A stretch of 64,000 nucleotides of DNA from JACVRM01 sp963839815 (GCA_963839815.1 CAWIWF010000008.1:1-64000), one strand, 5' to 3'; shown: positions 7,951-16,705, counted from the first letter of the stretch. Numbers and translations: made by a program. The notes: generated by a model from the sequence alone, not told the origin.

Positions 7951-8090
7951 AGGTCCGAGGGACTGTCCCTGCGCGGGGTCCCTGGCGGACGGGTCCGAGG
8001 GACTGTCCCTGCGCGCTGTCCGCGGCGGACCGTCCGAGGGACTGTCCCGGCGCGGGATCCCTGGCGGGCAGGTCCGAGGGATTGTCCCTA
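7951..8090. repeat. Four tandem GGTCCGAGGGACTGTCCC units
   Basis: Four near-identical units of about 40 bp start at roughly 7951, 7991, 8030 and 8070. Each carries the palindrome GGGACTGTCCC (last copy GGGATTGTCCC) and a spacer like GCGCGGGGTCCCTGGCGGAC. The array fills the gap between convergent genes and ends at the stop codon of the aminotransferase, so it can act as a bidirectional terminator. The core resembles the dispersed GGGTCTGTCCCC elements elsewhere in the window. Confidence 0.8.
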
Positions 8091-9347
8091 CTCGGTTGGC
8101 GGCGGGCCCGTCGCGCGCACGAGCAGTCGCCGATGCCGCGCCAGTGCGTCGAGGAGCGTGTCGACGTCCTCCTCGGCGTTGTAGCAGTGGGCCGAGATGC
8201 GCAGGTTCGAGTCCCGTGACGACGTGACGATGCCCTCGCGGCGCAGCGCGGCCACGAGCGCCTCCGCGTCGTAGGAGGCGACGCAGATGAGGGCCCCGCG
8301 CCGCTTCGGCCGGCGCGGTGTCACCAGCTTCACCCGCAGCTCGTCCAGCCCGGCGATCAGCCGGCTGTTCAGCTCCTGCACGTGCTCGCGCGTCTCGGCG
8401 ATGCCGATCTCCTGCATGAGCGCGATGCCGGCCACGCCCGCGTAGATCGCCGGCACCGGCGGCGTCCCGGACTGGAAGCGGGCAGCCGTCGTCGCCGGCG
8501 AGTAGTCGCGATGATCCATCTCGAAAATGTCGCGGTCGGCGAACCAGCCGGTGGCGGTCGGCCAGAACCGCTCGACCAGCTCACGCCGGCAGTAGAGGAA
8601 CGCGAGCCCGGCCGAGCCGAGCAGGTACTTGAGCGTTCCGGCCGCGAGCAGGTCGACGTCGAGCGCCTTGACGTCGAGCGGTACGGCACCGGCCGTCTGG
8701 TAGGCGTCGAGCAGCACGAGGGCGCCCCGGTCGTGTGCGAGCCGCGTGATCCGCTCGACGTCGAGCATCGTGCCCGTGCGGTAGGAAACGTGCGTGATGG
8801 ACACGAGCAGCGTCTCGTCGTCGATGGCGCGCTCGAAGCCCTCGATCGGGATCGTGCCGTCCTCGGCCGGCCGCACATGAACGACGCGCGCGCCGCGCGA
8901 CTCCTGCGCGTGCCAGATCTGGCCGACCGTCGGGAACTCGTAGTCGGAGAGCACCAGCGTCGAGCGCTTGCCCGCATAGCGGAGCCCCGTGGCGATGGAG
9001 CTGACTGCCTCCGAGAGCGACGTCGTCACGGCCACTTCGTCCGGCGCCGCATTGACCAGCCCGGCAAACGCCGTGCGGGCGCGCTCGGTCTGCTCGACCC
9101 AGTACTCCCACGGGGAGCCGCGCTCGTCCCAGTCGCCGAGATAGTCGGCGTACGCCCGGCGCACGGAGTCGGAGAGCGCCCCCTGGGAGCAGCTGTTGAT
9201 GTAGACGAGCCGTTCGAAGATGCCGAAGCGGTGACGGATTCGGTGGGGCAGCTGGCCGGAGTCGCGCGGTCTGGGCACGGAGGGACCAGTTCGCCGGGCG
9301 GGCGCGGTCTCCGCCTCGAGCGAGTGCCCGTCGATCGTCTCGCTCAT
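8088..9347 (-). CDS. Aminotransferase class V family protein
   Basis: A 419-residue fold-type I PLP enzyme of the class V type (isopenicillin-N-epimerase / cysteine desulfurase-like). Visible are LLDAYQTAGAVP (PLP-ring Asp) and the Schiff-base Lys in GTLKYLLGSAG near residue 240, followed by GLAFLYCRREL. The ATG at 9347 overlaps the stop of the upstream binding-protein gene as ATGA, so it is translationally coupled and is the last gene of the ABC-importer operon. Its natural job may be deamination or cleavage of the imported compound. Some in-frame sequence lies upstream of this start but belongs to the binding-protein region. Confidence 0.82.
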   Translation of the reverse strand: MSETIDGHSLEAETAPARRTGPSVPRPRDSGQLPHRIRHRFGIFERLVYINSCSQGALSDSVRRAYADYLGDWDERGSPWEYWVEQTERARTAFAGLVNAAPDEVAVTTSLSEAVSSIATGLRYAGKRSTLVLSDYEFPTVGQIWHAQESRGARVVHVRPAEDGTIPIEGFERAIDDETLLVSITHVSYRTGTMLDVERITRLAHDRGALVLLDAYQTAGAVPLDVKALDVDLLAAGTLKYLLGSAGLAFLYCRRELVERFWPTATGWFADRDIFEMDHRDYSPATTAARFQSGTPPVPAIYAGVAGIALMQEIGIAETREHVQELNSRLIAGLDELRVKLVTPRRPKRRGALICVASYDAEALVAALRREGIVTSSRDSNLRISAHCYNAEEDVDTLLDALARHRRLLVRATGPPPTE

Positions 9348-10504
9348 CGCACCATCGTGGCGGTACCGCTCGCGACGCGATAGACGAAGAAGCGGGCCTG
9401 CGGGACGTCGCCGCCGCGGAATCGGACGGTGTAGCGCAGGATGCTGCCGAAGCGGACGGCGCGGATGTGACGCTGGACCTCGGCGCGGCTCGCCCGCCCG
9501 TCGCGGCAGGCGCGCTCGAGAGCCTTCTGCACCACCTGCAGGGCGACGAACACCGGGGGACCGTACTTGCTCTCGACCGGGCCGAACTCCCGCACGTACT
9601 CGCGAAGGAGCGACACGGTCCCGGCATCGGAGTACGAGCGCAGGTCCGGCGCGAACGAAACGAAGTACTGGCCGTCGGCGCCGGAGATCCACTCGGCGGC
9701 GTCCAGGCGATCGCCGCCGAGGACGGTCGCCTTGCGTCCGTCGGCGCGCAGGCGGGCGTGGAACGTGCGCGCCTGACCCGCGCTCGACCAGAGCAGCAGG
9801 ATGACCTCCACCCGTTCGGGGATGCTCTCGACGAGCGCGTCGTAGTCGGCGTGCTGGGGGTCGAGGGACCGTCGCGAGACGTCGGCGCCGAGCGCCAGCA
9901 AGCGCTTGTGGGCCGCCGCCGCGAGCGCCGCGCCGTACGCCGTGCGGTCGTCGACGACCGCCACGCGGCGCGCGCCGAGATCCTTCGCGGCGAAGCTCGC
10001 CAGGAGCGGCGCCTGTGCGAGATCGGAGGCGACGACGCGGAAGAAGCCGCGAGCCCGGCCCGGTCCGGCGGTCAGCTCCGGTGCCCGCGCGGAGCCGGAG
10101 ACGAAGGCGATGCCCTTAGGCGCGAGCGCCGTCCCGACCGCGGGCACCTCCTGGCTTCCGGCAGGGCCGGCGACGGCCATCACACGCCCGTCGGCCGCGA
10201 GCTGGACGGCGCGAGCATGCGCCTGGCCGGCGTCGAACGCGGTGTCGTGCTCGACCAGCTTGAACGGGAGCCGCGGATGGGCCCGGTTGTAGCGGCGGAC
10301 GGCGAACCGGGCCCAGCGCAGCTGCTCCTGTCCCGAGGCCGCGGCGGGCCCGGTGAGCGGTGCCAGCAGGCCGACGCGCAGTCCCTTGCAGGCCCGGACG
10401 GCGGTCCCGGCCTCGGCAGTGCCCGGTCCGTGGGCGACGGCAGCGGCGGTCAGAGCGAGCAGCCCGACGGCGGCGAGCGTCGCCAGAGGTCGTCCCCGTC
10501 CCAT
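9344..10504 (-). CDS. Branched-chain amino acid-type ABC substrate-binding protein (copy 2)
   Basis: A 386-residue periplasmic-binding protein of the Leu/Ile/Val type (type I fold). It has an N-terminal signal sequence (GRGRPLATLAAVGLLALTA), then CKGLRVGLLAPLTGPAAASGQEQ and the VAGPAGSQEV segment. It is clearly a paralogue of the binding protein at 14839-16002 at the head of the operon, with the same blocks throughout. It lies 38 nt downstream of livF and overlaps the aminotransferase. Two receptors for one permease suggest two ligands or two affinities. Confidence 0.87.
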   Translation of the reverse strand: MGRGRPLATLAAVGLLALTAAAVAHGPGTAEAGTAVRACKGLRVGLLAPLTGPAAASGQEQLRWARFAVRRYNRAHPRLPFKLVEHDTAFDAGQAHARAVQLAADGRVMAVAGPAGSQEVPAVGTALAPKGIAFVSGSARAPELTAGPGRARGFFRVVASDLAQAPLLASFAAKDLGARRVAVVDDRTAYGAALAAAAHKRLLALGADVSRRSLDPQHADYDALVESIPERVEVILLLWSSAGQARTFHARLRADGRKATVLGGDRLDAAEWISGADGQYFVSFAPDLRSYSDAGTVSLLREYVREFGPVESKYGPPVFVALQVVQKALERACRDGRASRAEVQRHIRAVRFGSILRYTVRFRGGDVPQARFFVYRVASGTATMVR

Positions 10505-10542
10505 CTCAGACGGTTCTAGCAGGGAATTCGCTCGGCGGGACG

Positions 10543-11310
10543 CTAGCGCCCGAGATATGCCTTGCGGAGGCCCTCGTCGGCGAGCAGGTCGGACGCTGTG
10601 CCCTCGAGCACGATCCGGCCCGTCTGGAGCACGTAGCCGCGGTCTGCGATCGACAGGGAGACGTTGGCGTTCTGCTCGACCACCAGGACGGCGACCCCTG
10701 CCTCGTGCACCTGCTTGATGATCTCGAAGTTCTGCTCCACCAGGATCGGCGCCAGGCCCATCGAGGGCTCGTCCATCAGCAGCAGCTTTGGCCTGGACAT
10801 CAGCGCGCGCCCCATCGCCACCATCTGCTGCTCGCCGCCGGAGAGCGTGCCCGCGAGCTGCGAGCGCCGTTCGTGGAGTCGCGGGAAGAGCTCGTAGACG
10901 CGCTCGAAGTCCTCCCTCGACCCGCCGCCGCTCAGGTAGGCGCCCATCTCCAGGTTCTCGCGCACGGTCATGGGGGCGAACAGCCGCCGGTTCTCCGGCA
11001 CGATCGCCATGCCACGGGCGATCCGGTAGTTGGTCGGCCGCCCGGTGACCTCCTCCCCGGCAAAGGAGACGGTGCCCGCACGCGGGCGGACGACGCCAAG
11101 GATCGTCTTCAACGTCGTCGACTTGCCCGAGGCGTTGCCGCCCAGCAGGCACACGAGCTCGCCTGCGCGGACGTCGAGCGAGACCTCGCGGAGGATGTTG
11201 ATCTCGCCGTAGTAGGTGACGATGTCGCGAAGCTCGAGCAGCGGCGGGCGCTCGTCCTCGTTCCCGGCTGCGCTGCGAGTCTCGCCGGCGTGGTCGGGGG
11301 CTGCGGTCAT
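10543..11310 (-). CDS. livF: ABC transporter ATP-binding protein, LivF type
   Basis: A 255-residue ATPase of the short LivF type: Walker A GGNASGKST, signature LSGGEQQM, Walker B LLLMDEPSMGL, and the His-switch position replaced by Gln in VVEQNANVSL, which is normal for LivF. The ATG at 11310 is chosen; an upstream in-frame start would add a poor, low-complexity N-terminus. It pairs with LivG to power the LivHM channel at the inner face of the membrane. Confidence 0.92.
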   Translation of the reverse strand: MTAAPDHAGETRSAAGNEDERPPLLELRDIVTYYGEINILREVSLDVRAGELVCLLGGNASGKSTTLKTILGVVRPRAGTVSFAGEEVTGRPTNYRIARGMAIVPENRRLFAPMTVRENLEMGAYLSGGGSREDFERVYELFPRLHERRSQLAGTLSGGEQQMVAMGRALMSRPKLLLMDEPSMGLAPILVEQNFEIIKQVHEAGVAVLVVEQNANVSLSIADRGYVLQTGRIVLEGTASDLLADEGLRKAYLGR

Positions 11311-11377
11311 CGCAGGAGGCCCGGCGCGGTCGGTGCGCGGCGGCCGACCCGGGGCGGAGCAGGCAGGCGGGCGCTCG

Positions 11378-12193
11378 TCACGCAGCACCCCCCTGCTCAC
11401 GGCGCAAGCCCAGGTACGCGTCGACGACACGTGGGTTGGTGGCGACCTCGTCGAACGAACCCTCGGCGATCTTGGCTCCCTGGTCGAGAGCCACGACGCG
11501 GTCGGAGATGCCCTCGACCACGTGCATGTCGTGCTCGATGACGAGAATCGTGTAGCCGCCGTCGGTTCGCAGCTTGCCGATGAGCTCGGTGAGCTCGAGC
11601 GTCTCGTGCGGGTTCATCCCGGCCGCCGGCTCGTCGAGCAATAGGACGCGTGGGTTGGTCGCCATCGCGCGGGCGATCTCGAGCCGCCGCCGGTTCGCGT
11701 ACGAGAGCGAGTACGCGGGCTGGTCCCAGCGGTAGCCGACGAGCCGCTCGCCGAAGAAGGACAGCTTCTCCTCGGCCAGGGCGCGGATCTCGCGCTCCTC
11801 TCTCCGCGCCCGCGGCAGCCGGAGCATCGCCTCGAGCCAGGTCGAGCGCGTGTGGCCGTATGCGGCTGCCATCACGTTCTCGCGCACGGTCATGTTCAGG
11901 AACAGCCGCAGGGTCTGGAACGTTCGGGCGACGCCCCGCTGGGCGATCTGCCACGGCGCCAGGCCGATGAGGGACAGGCCCTCGAGGCTAATCTCGCCGG
12001 CGTCGGGCCGGTACAGGCCCGTCACGAGATTGAACAGCGTCGTCTTGCCCGCACCGTTCGGGCCGATCACGCTGACGATCTCGCCGGGTGCGACGCTGAG
12101 ATCGAGCTTGTCGATGACACGCAGCCCGCCGAACGCCTTGGTCACGTCGCGGAGCTCGAGCAGCGATGCGGGAGGAGGGGCCGGCTCGCTCAC
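11378..12193 (-). CDS. livG: ABC transporter ATP-binding protein, LivG type
   Basis: A 271-residue ATPase: Walker A GPNGAGKTT, LivG-specific insert ('GVARTFQTLRLF'), signature SYANRRRLEIARA, Walker B VLLLDEPAAGMNP and His-switch VIEHDMHVVEG. The GTG start at 12193 overlaps the LivM stop as GTGA, giving translational coupling. Second ATPase of the importer. Confidence 0.92.
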   Translation of the reverse strand: MSEPAPPPASLLELRDVTKAFGGLRVIDKLDLSVAPGEIVSVIGPNGAGKTTLFNLVTGLYRPDAGEISLEGLSLIGLAPWQIAQRGVARTFQTLRLFLNMTVRENVMAAAYGHTRSTWLEAMLRLPRARREEREIRALAEEKLSFFGERLVGYRWDQPAYSLSYANRRRLEIARAMATNPRVLLLDEPAAGMNPHETLELTELIGKLRTDGGYTILVIEHDMHVVEGISDRVVALDQGAKIAEGSFDEVATNPRVVDAYLGLRREQGGAA

Positions 12194-13692
12194 ACGATCT
12201 CCACGCGCGTCGTACCGAAGAGCCCCTGCGGCCGCGCGGCCATCAGCGCCACCAGGATCGCTCCGAGCAGGATGAAGCGCGTCGTGGCCGGCTCGCCGAT
12301 GAGCACGTTCTCCCAGACGAAGGCTCCGAGCCAGAGGACGGCCGGGAGCAGGATCCAGCGCAGACGGGTGCCGAGCAGGGTCAGTGCGAGGACGGCCGCG
12401 ATCAGGCCCACGTACGCGTACTTGGCGAACTGCTCCGGGTTGCTCGGAACGAGGAGCCACTGCTCGAGCGGGCCGCCGAGCCGTCCGGGGACGTTGCCCG
12501 ACACGCCGCGTTCCCAGAGCGCCTCGCCTGCCTGGCGGACGACGAGACCGAATGCGAGTGTGGCACCGAGGACGTAGGCGAGCCACTGCCACGGCCGGAC
12601 GAGCAGCACGATCCCGAGCAGGATCGCCGCGTAGAAGACGACGCGCGCCTGGTCGGGCCGTGTCAGCACCTCGAGCAGCCCGTTGACGACGATGGCGCCG
12701 AGGGCGACTCCCGGCAGGCTGCCCGCGCCGCCGAGAATGACCATCGCGTAGATGATGATCAGCAGCTGCACGTTGAAGTTCTGGGGGAAGACGGACCCCT
12801 GCAGGGAGGCGAAGATCGCTCCGGTGAGGCCGGCGGTTGCCGCGCCGAAGCCGAAGGCCAACAGCTTGAGCCGGTTCACCGGGATGGTCATCGCCTCGGC
12901 TGCGAGCGGGTCCTCGCGCAGCGCCCGCCACGCCCGCCCGGTCCGGGACTCGTTGACGAGGTGGACGGCGAGGACGACCAGCAGGAAGACGACGAGCGAG
13001 AAGTAGAAGAAGTCGAGCGTCGAGGTGATCTCGAGGCCGCCGAAGCTGATCTCGTCGAGCTCGGTGATGCCGTTCGGCCCGTTGGTCAGGTCGACCGGCT
13101 TGTCCGTGAACGGCAGGTCGAGCCGGATCGCGTTGTTCGTGATCGTCACGAAGATCTGGCCGAAGAAGAGCGTCACGATGGCGAGGTAGTCGCCCAGCAG
13201 CCGTCTCGAGGGGAGCCCGAGCACGAGCCCGAGCACGGCGCAGACCACGAGGATGAACGGGAGGCTCACCCAGGACGGCCAGTGGTAGTCGAACTTGTCG
13301 GAGGAGACGACCGCGTACGTGTACGCCCCGACGCCGAAGAAGGCGATGTAGCCCAGGTCGAGCAGCCCCGCGTAGCCGACGACGATGTTGAGGCCGACGG
13401 CGAGCAGCATGTAGATGAGCGTGTCCACGCCGACCCGCTGCAGGTACTCGTCACCGTGGAACGCGAGCGGGTAGAGCGCCGCCGCACCGGCGAAGAGCAG
13501 CAGCCGCGCCCACAACGGAATGCGGTCGAGGGCGCGCAGGAGCGGTCCGCGCCAGCCGGCGTACCGGTGCGAGCGCTCGCCGTGCTCGGCCACCCACGTG
13601 TCGACGCCCACGCGCGGCCGCTGGGCGGCGTCGGGGAACTCGGGGCGCTCGCTCTCCTGGGGGACGCGCTCGATCGGAGGCTCGTCGGGCAC
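12190..13692 (-). CDS. livM: Branched-chain amino acid ABC permease, LivM type
   Basis: A 500-residue permease. After a charged cytoplasmic N-terminus (about 1-65) come helices and the LivM core (LLAVGLNIVVGYAGLLDLGYIAFFGVGAY, GRAWRALREDPLAAEAM coupling loop, VILGGAGSLPGVALGA). About 130 extra C-terminal residues with further helices follow the family core, making it longer than the typical 300-420 residues. It works with LivH as the membrane channel. Confidence 0.9.
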   Translation of the reverse strand: MPDEPPIERVPQESERPEFPDAAQRPRVGVDTWVAEHGERSHRYAGWRGPLLRALDRIPLWARLLLFAGAAALYPLAFHGDEYLQRVGVDTLIYMLLAVGLNIVVGYAGLLDLGYIAFFGVGAYTYAVVSSDKFDYHWPSWVSLPFILVVCAVLGLVLGLPSRRLLGDYLAIVTLFFGQIFVTITNNAIRLDLPFTDKPVDLTNGPNGITELDEISFGGLEITSTLDFFYFSLVVFLLVVLAVHLVNESRTGRAWRALREDPLAAEAMTIPVNRLKLLAFGFGAATAGLTGAIFASLQGSVFPQNFNVQLLIIIYAMVILGGAGSLPGVALGAIVVNGLLEVLTRPDQARVVFYAAILLGIVLLVRPWQWLAYVLGATLAFGLVVRQAGEALWERGVSGNVPGRLGGPLEQWLLVPSNPEQFAKYAYVGLIAAVLALTLLGTRLRWILLPAVLWLGAFVWENVLIGEPATTRFILLGAILVALMAARPQGLFGTTRVEIV

Positions 13693-13741
13693 TAGCGCGC
13701 CTCTCTCTCGCGGGTCTCCGGGCGGGCGGGATTGGTCACCG

Positions 13742-14758
13742 TCATACCTTCCCGATCTCCGCCTTGCCGAAGAGGCCGGTAGGACGGAAGAGCATGAACC
13801 CGATCAGCAGCACGAACACGTAGAAGTCCTGGAAGCGGGAGCCCTCGGGGAGGTACCCGGTGGAGAACGCCTCGGCCAGGCCGATGATGAGCCCCCCGAC
13901 CATCGCGCCCGGAATCGAGCCGATGCCGCCGACGACCGCGGCGGTGAACCCCTTGAGGCCGGCGAGGAACCCCATGAAGTGGAAGACCTGGCCGAACAGC
14001 ATTCCGACCATGACGCCGGCGGCGCCCGCCAGCGCCGAGCCGATGAAGAAGGTGGCCATGATGATCCGGTCCGGGTTGATGCCCATCATCGCGGCGGCCT
14101 CGCGGTCGTACGCGGTCGCCCGCATGGCCTTGCCGAGCCGGGTTCGGGAGACGAGCAGCGTCAGCAGCACCATCAGCCCGAAGGCGCCGCCGATGACCAT
14201 CATGCTGAGCAGCGGCAGGTTGAGCGAGAGCGGGTTGCCCATGTCGTCGGCGCCGATCGACTCGAACTGCTGGAAGATGCCCTTGCTGAAGAGCACGCCG
14301 TCCTCGAGCGTGAAGGCGTCGTAGCTGCGGAAGTTGGCGCCGAAGAGGAGCAGCGCCGAGTTCTGGAGGAAGAACGAGACGCCGAGCGCGCTGATGAGCG
14401 GTGCGATCCTGGGTGCGTTACGCAGCGGGCGGTAGGCGAAGCGCTCGATCACCACTCCGAGCAGCCCTGCCCCGAGCATGGCCGCGAACATGACCAGCGT
14501 GAGCGCGAGCCAGAGCGGCACCGCCAGGTTGGCGGGGCCGCCGAGCCCGCTCGTCAGCGTGAAGTAGCCGATGAACGAGCCGATCATGTACACGTCGCCG
14601 TGCGCGAAGTTGAGCAGCTTGAGGATCCCGTAGACCATCGAGTAGCCCAGGGCGATCAGCGCGTAGACGCTGCCGAGCGTGACTCCGTTCACGCAGAGCT
14701 GCACGAAGAGGTTCCAGTCCTCCCAGGGGAGAATCAGGTCGTACGCGAGCACGTCCAC
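13742..14758 (-). CDS. livH: Branched-chain amino acid ABC permease, LivH type
   Basis: A 338-residue permease with about eight helices: VTLGSVYALIALGYSMVYGI near the N-terminus, the coupling helix RLGKAMRATAYDREAAAMMG, and the VVGGIGSIPGAMVGG end segment. It is slightly longer than usual because of an insert around residues 150-185. It sits 49 nt upstream of livM and 80 nt downstream of the first binding protein, with a terminator hairpin in that gap. Confidence 0.92.
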   Translation of the reverse strand: MDVLAYDLILPWEDWNLFVQLCVNGVTLGSVYALIALGYSMVYGILKLLNFAHGDVYMIGSFIGYFTLTSGLGGPANLAVPLWLALTLVMFAAMLGAGLLGVVIERFAYRPLRNAPRIAPLISALGVSFFLQNSALLLFGANFRSYDAFTLEDGVLFSKGIFQQFESIGADDMGNPLSLNLPLLSMMVIGGAFGLMVLLTLLVSRTRLGKAMRATAYDREAAAMMGINPDRIIMATFFIGSALAGAAGVMVGMLFGQVFHFMGFLAGLKGFTAAVVGGIGSIPGAMVGGLIIGLAEAFSTGYLPEGSRFQDFYVFVLLIGFMLFRPTGLFGKAEIGKV

Positions 14759-14785
14759 CCGCGGGCGAGTCTAGAGGGCTGAAAA

Positions 14786-14818
14786 GTCGAGCGGCCCGCC
14801 AACGGCGGGCCGCTCGAC
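14786..14818 (-). terminator. Intercistronic terminator/attenuating hairpin
   Basis: A perfect 15-bp inverted repeat, GTCGAGCGGCCCGCC / GGCGGGCCGCTCGAC, with a 3-nt loop; on the minus strand it is followed by CTTTTC. It lies between the binding-protein gene and livH. In this position it would cut or stabilise most transcripts after the first gene, giving excess binding protein over permease. Confidence 0.85.
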
Positions 14819-14838
14819 AGCATCACTCCCCGGAATGG

Positions 14839-16002
14839 CTAGCGGACGAAGACCGCCTGGCCGTTCTGGATCTTGAAGATGAAGAACTTCGCGCCGGAGA
14901 CGTCGCCGTTCCGGAACGAGATGGTGTAGCCGAGGATGCCCTTGAACCGCAGCTGGCGCATCTTCTGGAGCACCTCGCCCCGCGACGCCTTGCCGTCCTT
15001 GCAGGCGGCCTTGATCGCGAAGGTGGCGACCCGCATGGCCTCGTAGGTCGGCGGGCCGAACGTCGTGCTGAACTTGCCGTACCGCTTCACGTACGTCGCC
15101 ACCAGTGCCTTCGTGGCCTTGTCCTTGAAGCGCTTCAGGTCGGGCGCGAAGGCCGAGAAGTACTGGCCGTTCGCGGCTGCGTACCACTCGGACGCGTCGA
15201 GGCCGTCCGAGCCGATCACCGTGGCGCTCTTCCCCTGCTGGCGCAGCTGCTGGAAGAACGTGGCCGCACGGGCCGCCAGCTGCCAGGGCAGGAAGATGAC
15301 CTGGGTGTTCACCGGGATGCGGGCGATCAGCGACGAGAAGTCCGTCTGATCCTGGTTGACCGACTCACGCGTCACCGTCACGCCGCTCTTGGCGTCCAGC
15401 CGCCGCTCGGCCTCGTCGGCCAGCGGCACGCTGTAGGCGGACTGGTCGTCGATGATCCAGATGCGCCGGCCCCTGAGCTGGTTGTAGATGAAGTCGGCGT
15501 CGGTCCGGGACTGGGTGCGGTCGTTGCCGACCACCCGGAAGAAGTTCGTGACCCGGGCCGAGCCGACCGTCAGGCTCGTGCGCGTTGCAGACCCCGAGAT
15601 GTAGCCGATCGACTTCGAGCGGTACCGCTTGGAGACCGCGATGACCTCCTGGCTGCCCGCCGGGCCGACAACTGCCATCACCTTCGGATCGGCGGCGAGC
15701 TGCACGGCACGCGTGGCGGCCTGGGCCGCGGACAGCTGCGTGTCGGACTCGAACGCCGTCAGCTTGAGCTTCGGGTTGGCCGCGTTGTAGCGGGCGAGAG
15801 CGTAACGACCCCACTTCAGCTGCTCCTGCCCGATCGAGGCGGCCGGTCCCGTCCAGGGACCCATGAAGCCGACCTTGAGCCCCTTGCAGGCGACCTGCGC
15901 TGCGGCCGGGGTCGCTTGCACGGTGGGGCCGGCCTGGCCGACGCCCGATGATGCCACTGCCAGCCCGGTCAGGGCCACCAGTAGCACTAACAGTTTCTTC
16001 AT
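14839..16002 (-). CDS. Branched-chain amino acid-type ABC substrate-binding protein (copy 1)
   Basis: A 387-residue Leu/Ile/Val-type binding protein with signal peptide MKKLLVLLVALTGLAVASSG, then CKGLKVGFMGPWTGPAASIGQEQ and VVGPAGSQEVIAVS. First gene of the importer operon. The ATG at 16002 has a strong Shine-Dalgarno AGGAGGG 8 nt upstream (16011-16017), unusual in this window where most first genes look leaderless. A terminator hairpin follows it, consistent with high receptor dosage. Paralogue of the protein at 9344-10504. Confidence 0.9.
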   Translation of the reverse strand: MKKLLVLLVALTGLAVASSGVGQAGPTVQATPAAAQVACKGLKVGFMGPWTGPAASIGQEQLKWGRYALARYNAANPKLKLTAFESDTQLSAAQAATRAVQLAADPKVMAVVGPAGSQEVIAVSKRYRSKSIGYISGSATRTSLTVGSARVTNFFRVVGNDRTQSRTDADFIYNQLRGRRIWIIDDQSAYSVPLADEAERRLDAKSGVTVTRESVNQDQTDFSSLIARIPVNTQVIFLPWQLAARAATFFQQLRQQGKSATVIGSDGLDASEWYAAANGQYFSAFAPDLKRFKDKATKALVATYVKRYGKFSTTFGPPTYEAMRVATFAIKAACKDGKASRGEVLQKMRQLRFKGILGYTISFRNGDVSGAKFFIFKIQNGQAVFVR

Positions 16003-16306
16003 ACCTTTCCCTCCTGTTGGGTCGCGCCTTTAGACGCCGAAAAGCTCCCGGGGTTGGGCTGCGCGGCGACCAGGCGCGTAGCCCGCCCGCCTCGCGGGCT
16101 CACCCGCGGGGTCGATGGATGACGCCGACGACCTGCGGGGCAGGCGTGCCGGGTTCGGGGGAGGCGCCGGCCGTACGGGCAGATGCCGTGTCACCAGCGA
16201 GTAGACCCCACGACCGACTGCTCGTCCACGACGTAGCCGGTTGCGTCGTTCACTCCGCGCGATTCTCGCTCCGCGGCGCCTCGAGCGCAAGGGGGGCCGC
16301 CGGAGA
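16003..16306 (-). promoter_or_regulatory. Leader region of the ABC-importer operon
   Basis: This 304-bp stretch holds no gene. Next to the operon it carries the AGGAGGG ribosome-binding site. GC-rich inverted repeats are present around 16075-16105, but I see no confident -10/-35 pair. The length of the leader suggests room for control by the adjacent HxlR-type regulator. Confidence 0.35.
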
Positions 16307-16636
16307 CTAGGCGGTTGCGCGGTCCGCGGCGACCCGCTCGAGCGCCTCGACCACGAATCCGAGGCGCTCGCCCTTCTCGGTGAGGCGGTACTCGACGCGC
16401 GGCGGGCGGGCATCAAGGATGCGCCGCTCGAGGACGCCCGCCGCCTCGAGCTCGGCGAGCCGGACGGCGAGCGTGCGCGGCGGGATGCTGCCGAGCGCCT
16501 GCAGGAACTCGTTGAACCGCACGGCACCGGAGTGGGCGGCCCAGAGGACGGACAGGAGCCAGCGCCGCTCGAGCAGGCCGGCAGCGCGCCTGACGTCCTC
16601 GGGCAGCGGCCGGCAGTGGTTGCAGCGGTGACTCAT
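16307..16636 (-). CDS. HxlR-family winged-helix transcriptional regulator
   Basis: A 109-residue HxlR-type MarR-like regulator. It has an N-terminal CNHC segment, then ERRWLLSVLWAAHSGAVRFNEFLQAL, the recognition helix region IPPRTLAVRLAELEAAGVLERR, and a wing with PPRVEYRLTEKGERL. HxlR proteins often sense thiols or aldehydes through a Cys; Cys residues lie at the extreme N-terminus here (CNHC). It is encoded upstream of the importer operon on the same strand and may control it. Confidence 0.88.
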   Translation of the reverse strand: MSHRCNHCRPLPEDVRRAAGLLERRWLLSVLWAAHSGAVRFNEFLQALGSIPPRTLAVRLAELEAAGVLERRILDARPPRVEYRLTEKGERLGFVVEALERVAADRATA

Positions 16637-16641
16637 CGCCT

Positions 16642-16669
16642 AGGGTCTGTCCCCACGGGGGACTGACCC
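16642..16669. repeat. Family A hairpin repeat, copy 1
   Basis: AGGGTCTGTCCCC - ACG - GGGGACTGACCC, a 12-nt arm pair with a single central mismatch. It lies downstream of lon, on whose strand it can act as a terminator, and just upstream of the HxlR gene. Confidence 0.8.
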
Positions 16670-16677
16670 GTCCACCC

Positions 16678-16705
16678 AGGGTCTGTCCCCACGGGGGACT
16701 GACCC
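16678..16705. repeat. Family A hairpin repeat, copy 2
   Basis: Identical in sequence to the copy 36 bp earlier, in the same orientation. Only the 8-bp spacer between copies differs from the element, so this is a recent tandem duplication. Confidence 0.8.

Noticed and set aside
7951..8090. CRISPR array
   Set aside because: Only four units, the spacers repeat too, and no cas genes are near. It is a hairpin repeat cluster.
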